From the NCBI GenBank assembly GCA_033002965.1, contig JAURVB010000724.1:29860-93859 (forward strand): a stretch of DNA of 64,000 nt, given 5' to 3'. Shown here in pieces: positions 22,701 through 35,200 of this stretch (position 1 is its first letter; each line of letters opens with the position of its first letter). A program made the position numbers and the translations under genes. This stretch comes from Piper betle (Eukaryota > Streptophyta > Magnoliopsida > Piperales > Piperaceae). The notes beneath the pieces were generated by a model. It did not search any database and had not been told where the DNA came from. It was given only the letters and a program-made list of their open reading frames with translations.

Positions 22701-24530
22701 AGTTTACCTTAACGAGAAACAACCACCCTAAAGCACTAGGAGCAACAATAACAAGAGCCGCAAGTCAGAAGCAAGGCAAGAGAAGATGAACGGAGGCTAG
22801 CTCACGCAATAGCCGGAGCGAACAAGCTAGGGAAACACTGTCTCATCTCGTCTTCAAGATCCCAGTTGCCTTCTCAATGCCACACTTGGATCCCAAAACT
22901 TTGACCATGGCACCTCCTTCCGACGAAGGGTCTTTGAACAGTGATCCAAGATCCACATGACCTCCTCTCCTCATACAATAGGTTGGGACAGAACTCCAAT
23001 TCCTCATACGAGATCTGATGTGACTGGATCAACCGCATACCTCCTTAGCGAGGAGACATGAAACACGAGGTGCAACTTCTAACAAACTATGGAGAAAGGG
23101 CAAGTCTCTAGGCCACCTCTCCTACTCGCTCAAGCACCTCAAATGGACCAACATATTCTCAGGCTCAGCTTGCCTCGCTTCCCAAATCTCACACTTCCTT
23201 TGGTCGGGAAAGAGTTTCAGGAGAATGGGATCTTTGAGAGTGAAGTTGACCTCACGGTGCCTCTTAGTTTGCATATGAGTACTGTTTCTATCCTATGTAT
23301 TAGCCTTCAACTACTAACAGATGGTCTTGACCACTCTTTGAGAATCCTGTAGCATCTATGGACCAACTACTAGCAACTGTCCGCCCTCAAGCCAACACGT
23401 GGGGGATTTGCATGGTCTGCCATACAACACCTCAAATAGAGCCATACCAACACTCGCCTAATAACTGTTACTGTAGGCAATCTCATCAAAAAGATGCTCA
23501 TCCTACGAATCGTCAAAAGTTCAATACACATGATTGAGCAAGTCCTTAAGGATCTGAATCATCTGCTCTAACAACCCATCCGTCTGAGGATGATACGCTA
23601 TACTGAACCTGGTCTCTATGCCCAACTCTCTTTGTAACAAAGTCCAGAACATAGACGTGAACCTTAGATCTCAGTCGGACACAATCTCTCTAGACACTAC
23701 ATATAGCTTGATAATCTAATCTCTGTAAAAAGGGACTAAGGTTGTTAAAGGACAAGTCATTCTGATCAGAATGAAGTAGGCTAATTTTGTTAACCGATCT
23801 ACAATCACCCACATCGACATGTAGGTGGTAGACTTGTGCAAAATTACAAGTGATACAATCCCACTTCCACTTAGGAAGCGGCAAAACTAAAGCATCCCTT
23901 CGAGTCTCTCATGTGTTTGGCTTTTACCTGTTGGCAAACATGACATCTTCGCACCATGTCAAGCATGTCTTTCTTTAGCCTAGGCCACTAGTACGATATG
24001 AAAACATCGTGATACATCTTTAAGAATCCAAGGTAGACTGTGAATCTCAAATAGTGCACCTCCTAAAGAATCAACTGTTGAATACCTAAGTACGCTGGTA
24101 ATTCTTGTACGTACAATTGGCATCTCATCTGCATAAATCCATCAGCATCTTTGGTCAAACCAGGGTGTACTCTCGCTGTCATCCAACTATCTATCTGCTC
24201 ATCCTCATCTTGTGTCTTCCTGATCCGGTCTAACACGATCAAGTTGATCACTAATCTGACCATCACTACCACCAACTCTCTGTTAGATACATTGGCCCTT
24301 TGATCATTGTATTGAATGCCCATCGTTGCCAACCTGGCTCTACACGACATTGGCCTCATACTCAAGGCATCTTCCACTACATTAGCCTTAGCCGGGTGGT
24401 AAGTAATCTCGATGTCATAGCCGACTAGGACTCATGTCATTGCCTTTGTCTACTGTTGATCTCCTTCTGTGTGAAGATATACTTTAAGCTCTTATGATTA
24501 ATGTAGAGCTAAATGGACACTCCATACAGG
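22701..24530 (-). pseudogene. pol: Ty3/gypsy pol remnant: RNase H end, integrase, C-terminal chromodomain-like tail (element B)
   Basis: On the minus strand the RNase H end reads HKSLKYIFTQKEIN and then YHPAKANVVEDALS (about 24500-24370), matching the plant gypsy motif YHPGKANVVADALS. The integrase core is seen in AYHPQTDG followed by MIQILKD near 23605-23545. The C-terminal part has KRGKLSLR and GPFEVLERVGEVA around 23160-23090, and EGNWDLEDEM near 22860-22830 resembles the chromodomain-like end. Many stops and frameshifts are present. Reverse transcriptase, protease and gag are absent: the frame stops abruptly at about 24530. Assignment rests on these motifs in the right order; it is dead. 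Confidence 0.9.
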
Positions 24531-25430
24531 TAGCCCTGTATGCTTATAAATGTTATATCTGACAAACTAATGTATACAAAAGTTGTAGATCTATCTTTCA
24601 CAAACACATTAAGACTAATAGCATTTAAAAATGCCATGTCTATCATGAGATATGCATTTTGCACCGAAACAGTGCAAGTAGATAAGAACAATGCATTAAA
24701 AAATACATAACTATTTTCATAAGCATGCAAAAATGATGATTCTAAGTCTTATGAACTCCTAACACAAAGGTCTACATGAAAAAAATATCATATAATTATC
24801 CTAGCAAGCTGATCTACAAAAATCATAACACGGGGAAAAAGAATAAATGAAGGACCTCTACTTCACATGGTACCTAGGGAGATCTCTTGAGACTAGTTGG
24901 AGGAAATGAGTGAAAAAGGGAATGAGGGGGATGTTTTATAGAAAATGGGGAAGCTCTCAACTACCAAGGGCATAGCTTGGTGATGTCATAGATATAGGTG
25001 TCAAGCCTAAAGAAATATGAGTGCGAAGTATGAGTGTCGTACCCAAAGAGACATGAGTTGCTCAAAAACCCAAAAACTTAGGGTTTTCACCTAAAAGTAG
25101 TTAGGAAGACATTGGGAACCACGCTGTCACTCCTAAAGGGGATAGGATGGTTCGAAATGGGTTCCAAACATATGGCAAGTAGCCAAAACATGAGCGTGGC
25201 ACAGTCCTAATACCTATTTACACCAAACTGGATCAAACCAAATATTAAAAAATAGGATACATAATGTCTAAATAAGTGCACTAAACACCAAAGAAGACTA
25301 AGGTCAGACAAGCATACATTAAATAATACTCAAACTACATCAAGAAGGTCAAACACAATTAACCTGATCGGAGTTAAGACCGAACCGACTCAAAAATCGA
25401 CAGGCAAATGACATTGATTTTACAACTATA
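24531..25430 (-). repeat. Probable second LTR fragment of element B
   Basis: Starts where the pol remnant breaks off and shares wording with the LTR at 22000-22669: a TCTACATGAAA segment, a purine-rich stretch near 24885-24960, and an end ATTTTACAAC near 25422 matching the reverse-read TGTAAAA start. Diverged and truncated, so the boundaries are approximate. The missing 5' half of the interior implies a large deletion between LTR and RNase H. Confidence 0.45.
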
Positions 25431-26890
25431 ATAAATAAATATCTACTATAAAGCAAATCAAATAATATAAATAAATATTATAAAGAATTTTTAATTAAAG
25501 TGCATTATATTTTAAGTCAATTTAAATTTATGTTAAAATCAAAATTACTTAAAAATAATCAAATGCAAAAATAATAAATAAATAAAAATTATATAATGCT
25601 GCGTATCCTGCTAGCAAACAACTAGTAAAAAATAAAATATAATGAGCTTGATATTTTAGGGATCGTTTTGGTGAAAGATGTTTATCGGGACGTGTCCAAC
25701 CTTCTTCTCCCCACCCTCCACCCCCATCTCCCAATCTCTCCTCTCCTTTTGCTTGCAATTCATGGTTATGTTCACATGTAATTCTCTTCTCCTCCCGCCT
25801 CATCCCATGCACCATTAAGGTATTTGCTTCTTTCTTTTTCCTAAAATGGAAAGGCCCATGTTTTTCTATGTTTTTCATATTTACCAGCTTTCACTTTTCT
25901 ATCCTAGCTCCCATTGTTGCACCTTTTACCATCCATTTCAACCTTTTTTGCTTCATTGGTTGCTCCTTTCCGATCGGTTGTAATACTTCATCATAGCACA
26001 TGCGAAATGTGTAGTGCATGTGTTATACATTCGAGCTTCGTTACACCAGCATACGGTGTAGTCTGGGCATTCGTTTCCCTCATTGGTGGTCTTTCTTTTT
26101 CTCTCAGATCACTGTTTAAGCAAATTGCCACTGCCAAGGGTTAGGACAAATTTATTTGTACTTTTCCTTGAGGGTCTGTTTGTTTTGATAGTGGGAAGAT
26201 GAAAGAAAGTAGATGTGAGAAAGAACGGAAAAGAAAAAAGAAAAAAAAACAGTTTTGCTTTTCTCTTATGCTTTCGGTTGGAAAGATATGAAAATTTCAT
26301 TATTTTTTTCTCTTACATTTTTCACTCTCTCATTTTCACATTTTTTTATAGGAATGGTCGTGAAGGGGTTTTATCTCAGGATGGGAACAATTTTCTCTTT
26401 CCCACATATTCTTAGCAAATCTAAAAAAGGTGTAATTTTCTCGCATTTCCTCTTTTTTTTCTCACAATCCAAACCAACCCTGGGAGTAAAAACAATCAAC
26501 AGGCAAGCACCTTTCTCATTGCATCAATATGTTTTCTTTCTATATTTGTTGGATTTGCACAACGGCTCTAAACAGGAACCTGTTCTACTTTTTGAAGAGT
26601 AGACCTCTGCTTCACGTCAGTGCGGAAGACTAAGAGCTAAACGTATCATCAAAGAAGAAATTGTGTGAAGACGAAATGAATGATTGGTGTTTGAGTAAAT
26701 TGTTCTTGTAGTTGATAATGACCAACATGCTAATTCTAATTGCAAAGCCATTTTCTCTACTTAAATTTTCTTCTCTGCTTGCTCTAAGAATCGTGTTGAT
26801 TACAACTCCCACATGGTTGCACATGGTAAAGTCTGCTTCTGTTGAACACTTCTGCTGGAGGATATTTTTATTGCGCTGTTGTGTTTCTCC
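25431..26890. other. Intergenic DNA with pyrimidine-rich tracts
   Basis: AT-rich with T-rich runs (26240-26480). Several short frames on both strands lack family features and conserved starts. No terminal repeats found. Confidence 0.45.
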
Positions 26891-26897
26891 CCTTCAG

Positions 26898-27567
26898 GCT
26901 TTGACAGCAGTTCGAAGGGAAAAGATGGTTAGCGTCTATCTGTTTTCTTCGCGTGTTACAGATCAAAATTACATGTCAATTTCGGACTCTGTTTTACATC
27001 ATGTTTGTGCATTTTTATTTCCTTCTTCTTACTATTTTTGTGTCAATGTGAGTCATGTTCATCTATCACACCTCTTTAATGAATTCTCTCTCTTAATCAA
27101 TTGCAAGATAGAATTGTGCTCTTTTGATCAATGGCAATTAATTAAATGTATGAATACTCTCGAATTGAAGCATTGTTACTTTTAGTTTTGCTAGCACCGT
27201 AGGCAATACTTTTTTATTTCACATGCCCAACGTTCTTAACCACCACAAATGCAAACTTCGAATTTTTATTTCCTGAAAAAAAATTATGCACTTAGAGAAT
27301 TTTGTTAATTGTTATTGATTTTCCTGTTCCATTTTGCTGGTTGTGGTTTCTGATATAATAATATTAACTAATTAGCTAAAATTACAGCTTGAAGGACGTG
27401 TTCGGGAGATGCAATTCCAAGTGAAGTCTCTTGTGTGAGAAAAAGATGAACTGCAGCAGAGGCTTCAGAAGGCTCTTATGGACCGTAAAATGATGGGAAT
27501 TATACTAACTGAAGCCGAAGAAGGGTATAAGAAAGCTGTTGCTAAAACTGATCTGCTAGAAATCGAG
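26898..27567 (+). pseudogene. Two exon-like segments of a coiled-coil protein gene, with a stop codon
   Basis: A 30-nt segment (26898-26927) flanked by CAG and GTTAGC, and a 180-nt segment (27388-27567) flanked by ATTACAG and GTAAAT, both have correct splice borders and phase 0. Joined they encode an acidic/basic heptad-like coiled coil (ALTAVRREKM, then LEGRVREMQFQVKSL and, later, ILTEAEEGYKKAVAKTDL). A TGA at 27436-27438 sits where a CGA arginine codon would fit, a typical result of CpG methylation decay. I do not recognise the protein. No further matching exons were certain, so it is likely a gene fragment. Confidence 0.45.
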
Positions 27568-28559
27568 GTAAATCATTTGATTTGCATGTGTTCTTGCAAA
27601 AGAGCATGTGCTTTCCTCCCTTAAAAATCAAAGAAGCTTCACTCATGGGGAACAACAGAAGGGGAACAATGGTAGGTAGAAGGATATGCCCGTCAGTCCC
27701 CATGTCATCACCAGTAGAATCCACAACTCATAATTTAGAATTCACATCAGTTACCTCATAGCTTCCCAACTCATAATTTAATCAAATCACCACACTGCTA
27801 AATTTAACATCTATGGCACTACTGTAATGTATTTATATACTAGAGATATACTAACATACGGAAAATATCTAATGAAAGACTTGTAATATTAGGATGAAAG
27901 TAAGAAATGAAATTTCCTATTTCAAGTTTATAAAATAATTTTCCAATGTTGTTTATCCTCCACTAGATTTCTTGGTTTTGCATCTGGTTAGTTGAACAGG
28001 TTATTTTATGACTGGCAAAAAGAAACAATTTTTTCCATCATTCAAGTTTTGCCCAAGATAGAAAGGGACCTAGAATTTGGATGAACCCCTGACTTAGAGT
28101 GTGCTAATTTTCTTATTAGCTCCTATTTTTTCCTGAGTGTAATATGCAAGTTCGATATGAGAATTTTTTTACATGAGGACATGGAGTCCACCTAATGTTC
28201 TCTTAAGCAAAACTGAAGCCTTAGATCTTGATGAGGTCAAGAGGTGTGGCTAAGTGTTGAGGGTATCGAATTAAATATTAACTTCATTGAGACTATCTAT
28301 AGGGGGATGAGATCTGTTAGGTTCATCTGGAAATGATTGGTTTGGAATCTTGGATTGATAAAAAATTTGATAGATAATGGTTATAATTTTGTAAGTGAGA
28401 GTTAAAATAAATAGATGTATTCAATTGACAGCATTAAAAAAGATGTCCCAGTTTCATAGGGAATCATGCTCGTAAATTTACTTATAGTGAGATATTATTA
28501 TGACCATTAGGCTATGATATGTTCAGGAAATTTGTTTTGATTATATATTAACAATTTTC
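27568..28559. other. AT-rich DNA downstream of the exon-like segments
   Basis: No long frame, RNA gene or repeat found. It could be intron of the broken gene at 26898-27567. Confidence 0.4.
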
Positions 28560-31230
28560 TGTTGGATGCTACACTTACTGGGCTTGAAGGAAGCGAGCAT
28601 TCGACTTCTTGAATTGCGAGGAAATTCCAATTGCATCTCAATGCTAAAGAGAGAGAATGTTGTGATAAATATGAGGACTCTAATTGTTAAACCCACGACA
28701 TGAGTCAGAGTTTTATAGTTTGAACCGGTTGGTTCGATTGGTATTTTTAGTCGAGTCAATTTCAAAATACAAGTACTAAGTCGAGGCTGGTTGTGTGTTA
28801 TGAACTACGAGAGTCATGTGTACTTAAATATATGATGATAACGTCAGTAAGACAGTAGCAGAATGAGTTATCAGAATATATAAGAGTACATCCAGATTTT
28901 TATTATTTTGGTATTAAACCATAGAATTTTTTAGGCCAAATAACCCATTAGGATGCGTTATAGGGCAGTTTAAGTGGGTTAATAGTTATAGAGCATGTCA
29001 TTGTGGCGTTGTGGTATGTATTATATTTTATAAGATTTTTTTCAATTTTTTTGGATTTTTTAAGATTTATTACGAGTAATTATTTTTATTCGAGTCGGAT
29101 TCGAGTCAAGTTTTATTTACGATATCACCACTAAACCATTTCTTCCCCCACGCATTTCTCTTCTTCCCCCAAACCCTCGACACCGCCCCTATGCTTGTCG
29201 CCGTTGCCTCCGACACCGCCCCATAGCCGATCGACAACACCAAGCCCCGACGTGCTGTTGTCGTGCTACCATAAGCGCCCCCGGCCATCGCCTAGCCTCC
29301 ACGACGGGAGGGAGTCGTGTCCTAGCACTGCATTCCTGTCGCCGTCACCAATTTTGCCTTAGGCAACCGTCGCTATAGCCATCCAGATGCCGCCTCGACA
29401 TCATCGACCCTCCCACGACCTTCCCCAACCGAAGTGGATCCCATCGCCACCCATCCCGTAGACATGTCAGGCTCACCGAGCCGGTGCCAATGATACCCCA
29501 TACCACCACTATCCCACCCGTAGACACGTTGATTGTCGATGACGAGATGTATAATTACCTCTTATTTAATTATTTAAAATTAATGATTATTAGCACAATA
29601 TATTAGGATTGATTAATTGTCGTGATAAATGTCTGATTGTGAATGAAGTGATGATTTGCATGATTTGATTGATAGTGAACGAATATTAGTGATCTAATTA
29701 GGTAAATTAAATCTGAGCATGTTAATTGACTGCAACGTAACTTAGAAAAACATAATAAAATTAGTATGAATATGATGAGTTAGAAGTATTCTTGCACTGA
29801 TGATTGTTGATTGTCGATAGATGATGATTGCATTGTAAGTGTAATGTTCATGATGAGTTTGATGCATCATTCAGTTAGTGAGCGTTAGCTTCTAGATTTG
29901 ATGTGTAAGTACGGAGTAGGAGCTTGTCGCATAGGCACACAAGCACAATTGAAGATTCTGCCAGGTCTCGTTTAAGAATCGTCTCTATTTTACGCTTTAT
30001 TTTATTTTATGTTTGTTTTATTATTTGCGGGACGGGTTAAGTGGCATTTTATCAGATCCCACTTAACTTGGGTCATTCAATCGATTGATTTTCTGATTAA
30101 GAACCATCGAGGATGAGATCCCTCGAGTTTGATTTCAAAAATAAGAACCAATGTATTTTCCTTCAGGCATATTATATAAATCATTTCCCAAACCTATATA
30201 TAATTCTATCGAGTTTTCAGTAAGACGAGAGAAAGGAAAATCGACTCGCATGTACCATGAGCGAGTGCACACGCCAGTCAAAGCGGGCTTTCGATTAGTG
30301 AGTGGCTTAGGATATACTTGTAGTCTCAAGGGACCAGGAAAATGAGAAAATGTCGAAAGAGGCATCAGGCCAGTCAGTTCGGGACACTATTGGGTCTGTA
30401 GCCCGGTGGTTCCTCAATAACAAATGTTCATGAGAAGTATATAAAAATTTTCTTCAAAATGAAAGTTTCCTCTCATTTGCCAGTTTGTTATGTAGTTATA
30501 TTTTTAAACCAGTAACACTCATTACTAACGTTTCTCTTTATATATATAGGTGAGGATTAAATACTTAATATGCTAATTTGGATAGAGGAGCAGTGACCTA
30601 CCTTGCTCACACACACGCATGCACGTCAAGTGAATGTTTGTGTTGACTGTTTTAATTATTTTGTTATGTTATTATGAAAAAAAAATGAAATTCTTATGAT
30701 GAAGATTTTGGTGTATAGATATGCATAATGATGACAGGGTCTGAAATATATACGTTAGTGTAAATATTGCATGATAAAGGTGAAGATGAACAAATGAGCA
30801 GGTGGGTTGAGACCCAAAAACGTAGGATATTTTGATGTGGCCAAACTAAATATATGTGTGAAAAATATGATGTAATGAATGTATATTAATGTACATATTT
30901 ACACAGGTTGATTTAACAGGATGGCCTTTAATTTCACTTTTAAGGGAGATTTTGTCCGTTTTATTTTCGAAATTTTTATTGATTTTATCATAATTACTTT
31001 ATTTTGTAAACTAGTTATTATGTCATCCACATAGCAGTATGATAAGATTCTGTGTATTTATCCATGCATAGCAATCAGTATTTTCCATCTTGAGACGCCG
31101 AAAGTAGATCCACTTGGGACCTGTGATGATCCGGTTCGGTTCATTAGCGAGCTGGATTCAGGGTGTCACGCTAATGTTGGAAAATATGGTGCAAGAACAT
31201 GGAACTTTGGTGAAGTGTGGCGTTGCATGA
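28560..31230 (+). other. Host sequence interrupted by solo LTR A3, frame open across the site
   Basis: When the LTR (28685-31170) and one target copy are removed, 28566-28684 joins 31176-31230 in one open frame reading LKEASIRLLELRGNSN before the site and LENMVQEHG after it, ending at TGA. The composition suits a coiled coil, as in the exon at 27388-27567. The opposite strand is open too, so this is weak evidence that an exon was hit. Confidence 0.2.
28685..31170 (+). mobile_element. Solo LTR A3 of family A
   Basis: A single LTR from TGTTAAACCCACGACATGAG to GGATTCAGGGTGTCACG with no partner and no interior. Flanked by a perfect 5-bp duplication CTAAT (28680-28684 and 31171-31175), which shows it arose by recombination between the LTRs of one inserted element. 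GC-rich block at 29130-29500; TATA-like ATATAAATC near 30173. More diverged than A2, A4 and A8. Confidence 0.9.
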
Positions 31231-31356
31231 TATTGAATGCACAATGAGCCTGAAACCATAGCTGAAAGGCAAAAATCCTGCCTTGTTGTGCCCGGATAAA
31301 AAACGAAGTCCACGCCAAGGCAAAACAGGGAACACTCTGGTTGAAGAAGCCCGCGA

Positions 31357-31693
31357 TTAGAAAAGATCCACTGCCATATCATGGAGCCTCTTCAACACAA
31401 TGTTGTCTCTTGTAGTTGGCATGATCATATGGGAAGCCAAGCATCCTTGTCTGCCATTGGTTGTTGCACTCTTCAGTGTGTTTCGTATCTCTCTCAAGGA
31501 TGTGATCCAGTTTTTATCCACTATTGAAGTTAAACCAGCCTTCGATGCAGTTTCACTGTCGAGTTTTAACTGTTTTATTCTTGGAGCAATCTCCTTCCCA
31601 ATTCTACCAACCATGGCCCGAATGGTGTTTCCATCGTTTGAGCAAGCTGGACTCGAAGTGTTCTCTTGGTTTTGTTCATACTCCGTGATGTAA
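31357..31693 (-). CDS. Unrecognised ORF on the minus strand (hydrophilic)
   Basis: From the first ATG at 31614 it gives 85 residues (MVGRIGKEIAPRIKQLKLD...) ending LHDMAVDLF at 31357. The frame stays open upstream past 31693 (ITEYEQNQENTSS). The minus-strand product is soluble and charged while the plus-strand alternative is very hydrophobic, so minus is the better reading. No domain recognised. It may be an exon of the same broken locus as 26898-27567 or a fragment duplicated with the adjacent tandem repeat. Confidence 0.3.
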
Positions 31694-31715
31694 ATATGGC
31701 GGTGTATGAATTGGG

Positions 31716-31919
31716 CTAAAAGCAGAAATGGCGCTTGTACTGCTCTGTAGAGTAACTTGAGTTGTTTTTAAAGTTAGCTACTTGCGTAAATGTACCAACG
31801 TTCGCTCCGGGGCCTGTCTAGGGCTTTATTTTAGTTTTAGGGGAACCATTCATTGCTTGTACTGCCCAGTAGCATAACTTGTTAGCTACATGCATAAGCG
31901 AACTAACGTTCACTCCAAG
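31716..31919 (+). repeat. Tandem array of about 130-bp units, first part
   Basis: Units read TTGTACTGCCCAGTAGCATA, then TTAGCTACATGCATAAG, CAACGTTC, GGCCTGTCTAGGGCTTTATT and GGGGAACCATTCATTG. About 1.5 units lie here; the rest are at 41261-41529 and 44099-44250, separated by insertions. Removing the inserts restores a continuous array. Confidence 0.8.
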
Positions 31920-32272
31920 TAGGGGTGCTAATTGAGCGAGTGAGCCGAGTTTAATATATGTTCGAACTCGGCTCGAATAGTTCGAAACTCGTTTGAACTC
32001 AATTCGAGATCGAACAAGTTTTGGATTTGAGTTCGAACAAGTTTTGGACATACATGCTTGAGTTCGACTCGAATATCTTTTATGTGTTCGAGCTCGACTC
32101 GAGCTCGAATATACTTAAACTGTTTAATTTTTGTGAGTTCGTTTGCCCAGCTCGTTCGTTAGCTCGATTAAAAGTCAAAAGTACCTCACTTAAAAATAAA
32201 TGAGGCCAATGTAGTTTTAACCCACAACCTTGAAGTCATCAAGGTGAATACTTACCATCTCAACTATCTATT

Positions 32273-32319
<47 letters not shown>

Positions 32320-32518
32320 AAGATTATATTATTATATTATTTTATCGACTCGAGTTTGAGTCGAGTTCGAGTTACAACCGAGTCGAACACGACCTTGCTC
32401 AAGCTCGGCTCGTAAAATTCGAGTTGGAGTCGAGCATTTAAATGTCGAGTTTCGAGTCGAGTCAAGCCAAGCCGAATGCTAAATGCTCACAAGCTGGCTC
32501 GCTCAATTACCAACCCTA
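31920..32518 (+). mobile_element. hAT-type MITE, copy 1, with 8-bp TSD
   Basis: 599 bp with imperfect terminal inverted repeats TAGGGGTGCTAATTGAGCGA and, read inward from the right end, TAGGGTTGGTAATTGAGCGA. A perfect 8-bp target duplication ACTCCAAG flanks it (31912-31919 and 32519-32526). The 8-bp duplication and TAGGG ends are the signature of the hAT superfamily. The body is made of TCGAGCTCGACTCGA-like self-complementary wording and a central (TA)n. No transposase; non-autonomous. Confidence 0.9.
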
Positions 32519-34345
32519 ACTCCAAGGCCTGTAAAACCCACGATTCGAGTCAGGGTTTTATATTCAGAACCAGTCGGTTCGACCATTATTTTCGAGTCGA
32601 GTCAATTTCAAAACACGTGTACTGAGCCGACGCTAGTCGCGTGTATGAGCTATGAGGGTCATGCGTACCTAAGTATATGATGATAACGTCATGAATACAG
32701 CAAAACAGAATGAGTTATCAGAATATATAAGAGTATGCCAGTTGTTTTTTTAGTTTTATATATAGTGGATCGTAAAATTAGTTTTAGGTCGTTTACCACG
32801 TTCGGACGCGTTACGGGTAGTTGGGTGGGTTGATAGTTCTAAAGCATATCATTATGATGTTCTGGTGTTTATTTGATTTTATGGGATTTTTCTGATTTTT
32901 CTGGATTTTTTAAGGATTTTCTACGACTTAGTTATTATTCTTGACTCGAGTTGGACATGAGTCAAGTATTATTTACGATATTGCCACCTAGTTGTTTTTC
33001 TCACCCCGACCCATTCTTCCTCGCCCAAACCCTTCCCCGACGCCGCCCCCATGCAGTGTCACCGTCGCCGCTGTCGACGCCGCCCAGCAATCGATCGTTG
33101 CTGCCCAACTCCGCCACAGCGTTGCCGTGCCACCCCGACCAGCCCCGGCCGCTGCCAGTCCACCGTGACGTTGGAATCACCTCGCCTAGCGCCGTGGCTA
33201 CATTTCAGTCGCGTCGCAGATTCCACCGCCAACGACCATCGCCACCACGATCAGGTGGTCGCCTCAGCACGCTCAACCACCCAGTGACCCTTCCTGACCG
33301 GAGCGGAGGCCGTCGCCGCCCAAGCCGCCCCGGATCGAGTCCCCCATAGCCACCGCTCTATTTCAGGCATTTTCCGGTGAGCCGTCACCTCCGTTGGCCA
33401 TGTCGACATCGTTGATGCGTCGGGATCACCGAGCCGGTTCCAATGGTACCAAACATGACCACCTTCCGGCCACTAGATGCCGTCGGCGACTGTTGCCGGA
33501 AAACCACCGGAGAGGTGCTGGAAAACCACTAAAGCCGCCAAAAAACCAGATTCACTGGAGTTCGCCGGATTTTCCGCGGAGCTCATTGAGTCAATCCCGA
33601 TCGAACTTCGGACGCTGATGAGTGCCGAATTCGAGCTCCGAGACGCGCGATGAAACCCTAGTCATCGCCAATTACCGATGACGTGAGGTATAATTACCTC
33701 AAAATTTATAATTTAAACTTGATGATTGTTAGCACAGCATGCTAGGGCTAGTTTATTGATGTGATTAATGCTTAATTATAAATGAAATGATGATTGCATG
33801 ATATAATTAATTAAGAATGAATAGTATGTGATTTAATGAGGTAGATCTAGTCTGAGCATGATAAGTAACCACCACATAACCTAGAAAAACATAGTAAAAT
33901 CGGTATGAATAGGATTAGTTAGAATTATTTTCATACATATGATTATTTGATTGTTGATTGAGGTTCATTGAGTTTGATGCGTCATTTAGTTAGCAAGCAT
34001 TAGTATTTAGTTTTAATGTGTAGATACGGAGTAGGAGTTTGCCGCCTAGGCGCGATGACACCCTTGGAGCTTCTACTAGGTCCGTTTAGGACTTGACTAT
34101 GTTTTACGTCTTTCTATTGTATGATTATCTTATCATTTGCAGGATGGGTTAAGTAGAGTTTTATTGGATCCCACTTAACTCGGGCCATCTAGCCGAACAG
34201 ATTTTCGGATTAATAACTCATCGAGTATGAGATCCCTTGAGGATGATTTTGAAAACAAGATCCACCACAAGTTGCCGAGCCTATTATATAAATCCCTACC
34301 CAGCCCTATATATATATAGTTTTCGCATTTTCAGTGAGACGAGAG

Positions 34346-34558
34346 ATGGAGAAACCGACTGCACGTACCATGAGCGGATGCCGTGATAGTCAAAGCGGGC
34401 TCTGGATTAGTGCCAGTGCACTGTTCCATTCCCGAGGGATCCTGACAACTCCGCGTTTGAGTTCCTCACACCTGGAGAACGTGGAGGTTTACGGGTACTG
34501 TTTAGTACAACGCATGTCCAGACTTGTGGTTCAAAGAGTATTAAAGGCGACTGCCTGA
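34346..34558 (+). CDS. Recurrent 70-aa LTR ORF, copy in A4 (unproven)
   Basis: Same frame and length as 10208-10420, starting MEKPTARTMSGCRDSQSG. Differences from the A2 copy are nearly all amino-acid changing, so protein-level selection is not supported by what I can see. Confidence 0.15.
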   Translation: MEKPTARTMSGCRDSQSGLWISASALFHSRGILTTPRLSSSHLENVEVYGYCLVQRMSRLVVQRVLKATA

Positions 34559-35200
34559 GAGTACTCGGCCTTCGTGCTCAAGGCCAGGAGAAATATGGAG
34601 GTAAGGAGAGGGCTTAGGATAAATTTTTACGTGAAGTACTGAAAAAGAAGTGCCGAGAGCGGCACAGTACCAGCAGCAGATCAATAAGTTCGGGATGCTA
34701 TCGGGTCTGCAACCTAGTGGCTCCTCAGTAGTGCCCTTCAGAGTATTCATGTGGAGTATATGATGTTTTCTTTCATATGAGAGTTTGCTCTCATAGCCAG
34801 CTTGTTATAGTTATTTTATTTTCCGGACAAGTAACACTTGTTATTGACGTGTTTTTATACTATATGTAGGTAACAATTACGAGTTGGAGGTGCTAGTTTA
34901 GACGGAGGAGCACTGTTGTCGCTTGCACACATGTCAGTCAATTGAATGTTTATATTGTGTTTATGATATTATCATATGGTGTGATTAAATGTTTAAGACA
35001 TGATGATGTGACGTGATTAATTGTTAAGACATGATGAGAGAATGTGAAACATGAATAGATTGCGTAGCAAGAGAGTGATTAGTTGAGACCCAAGCTTTAG
35101 AGCAAGTAAACAGTATATCAGATTGTGTGAATGAAGTTGCGTGATATATAAATATATGTATATATATATATATAGAGAGATATATATATATAGAGAGAGA

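Noticed and set aside
26712..27185. A 157-codon plus-strand frame across the first exon-like segment
   Set aside because: It reads through T-rich intron-like DNA, has low-complexity Ser/Phe/Leu content and no motif; the short spliced segments explain the coding signal better.
31400..31693. A 97-codon hydrophobic plus-strand frame
   Set aside because: Probably the antisense of the more protein-like minus-strand frame at 31357-31693; no membrane-protein features beyond hydrophobicity.
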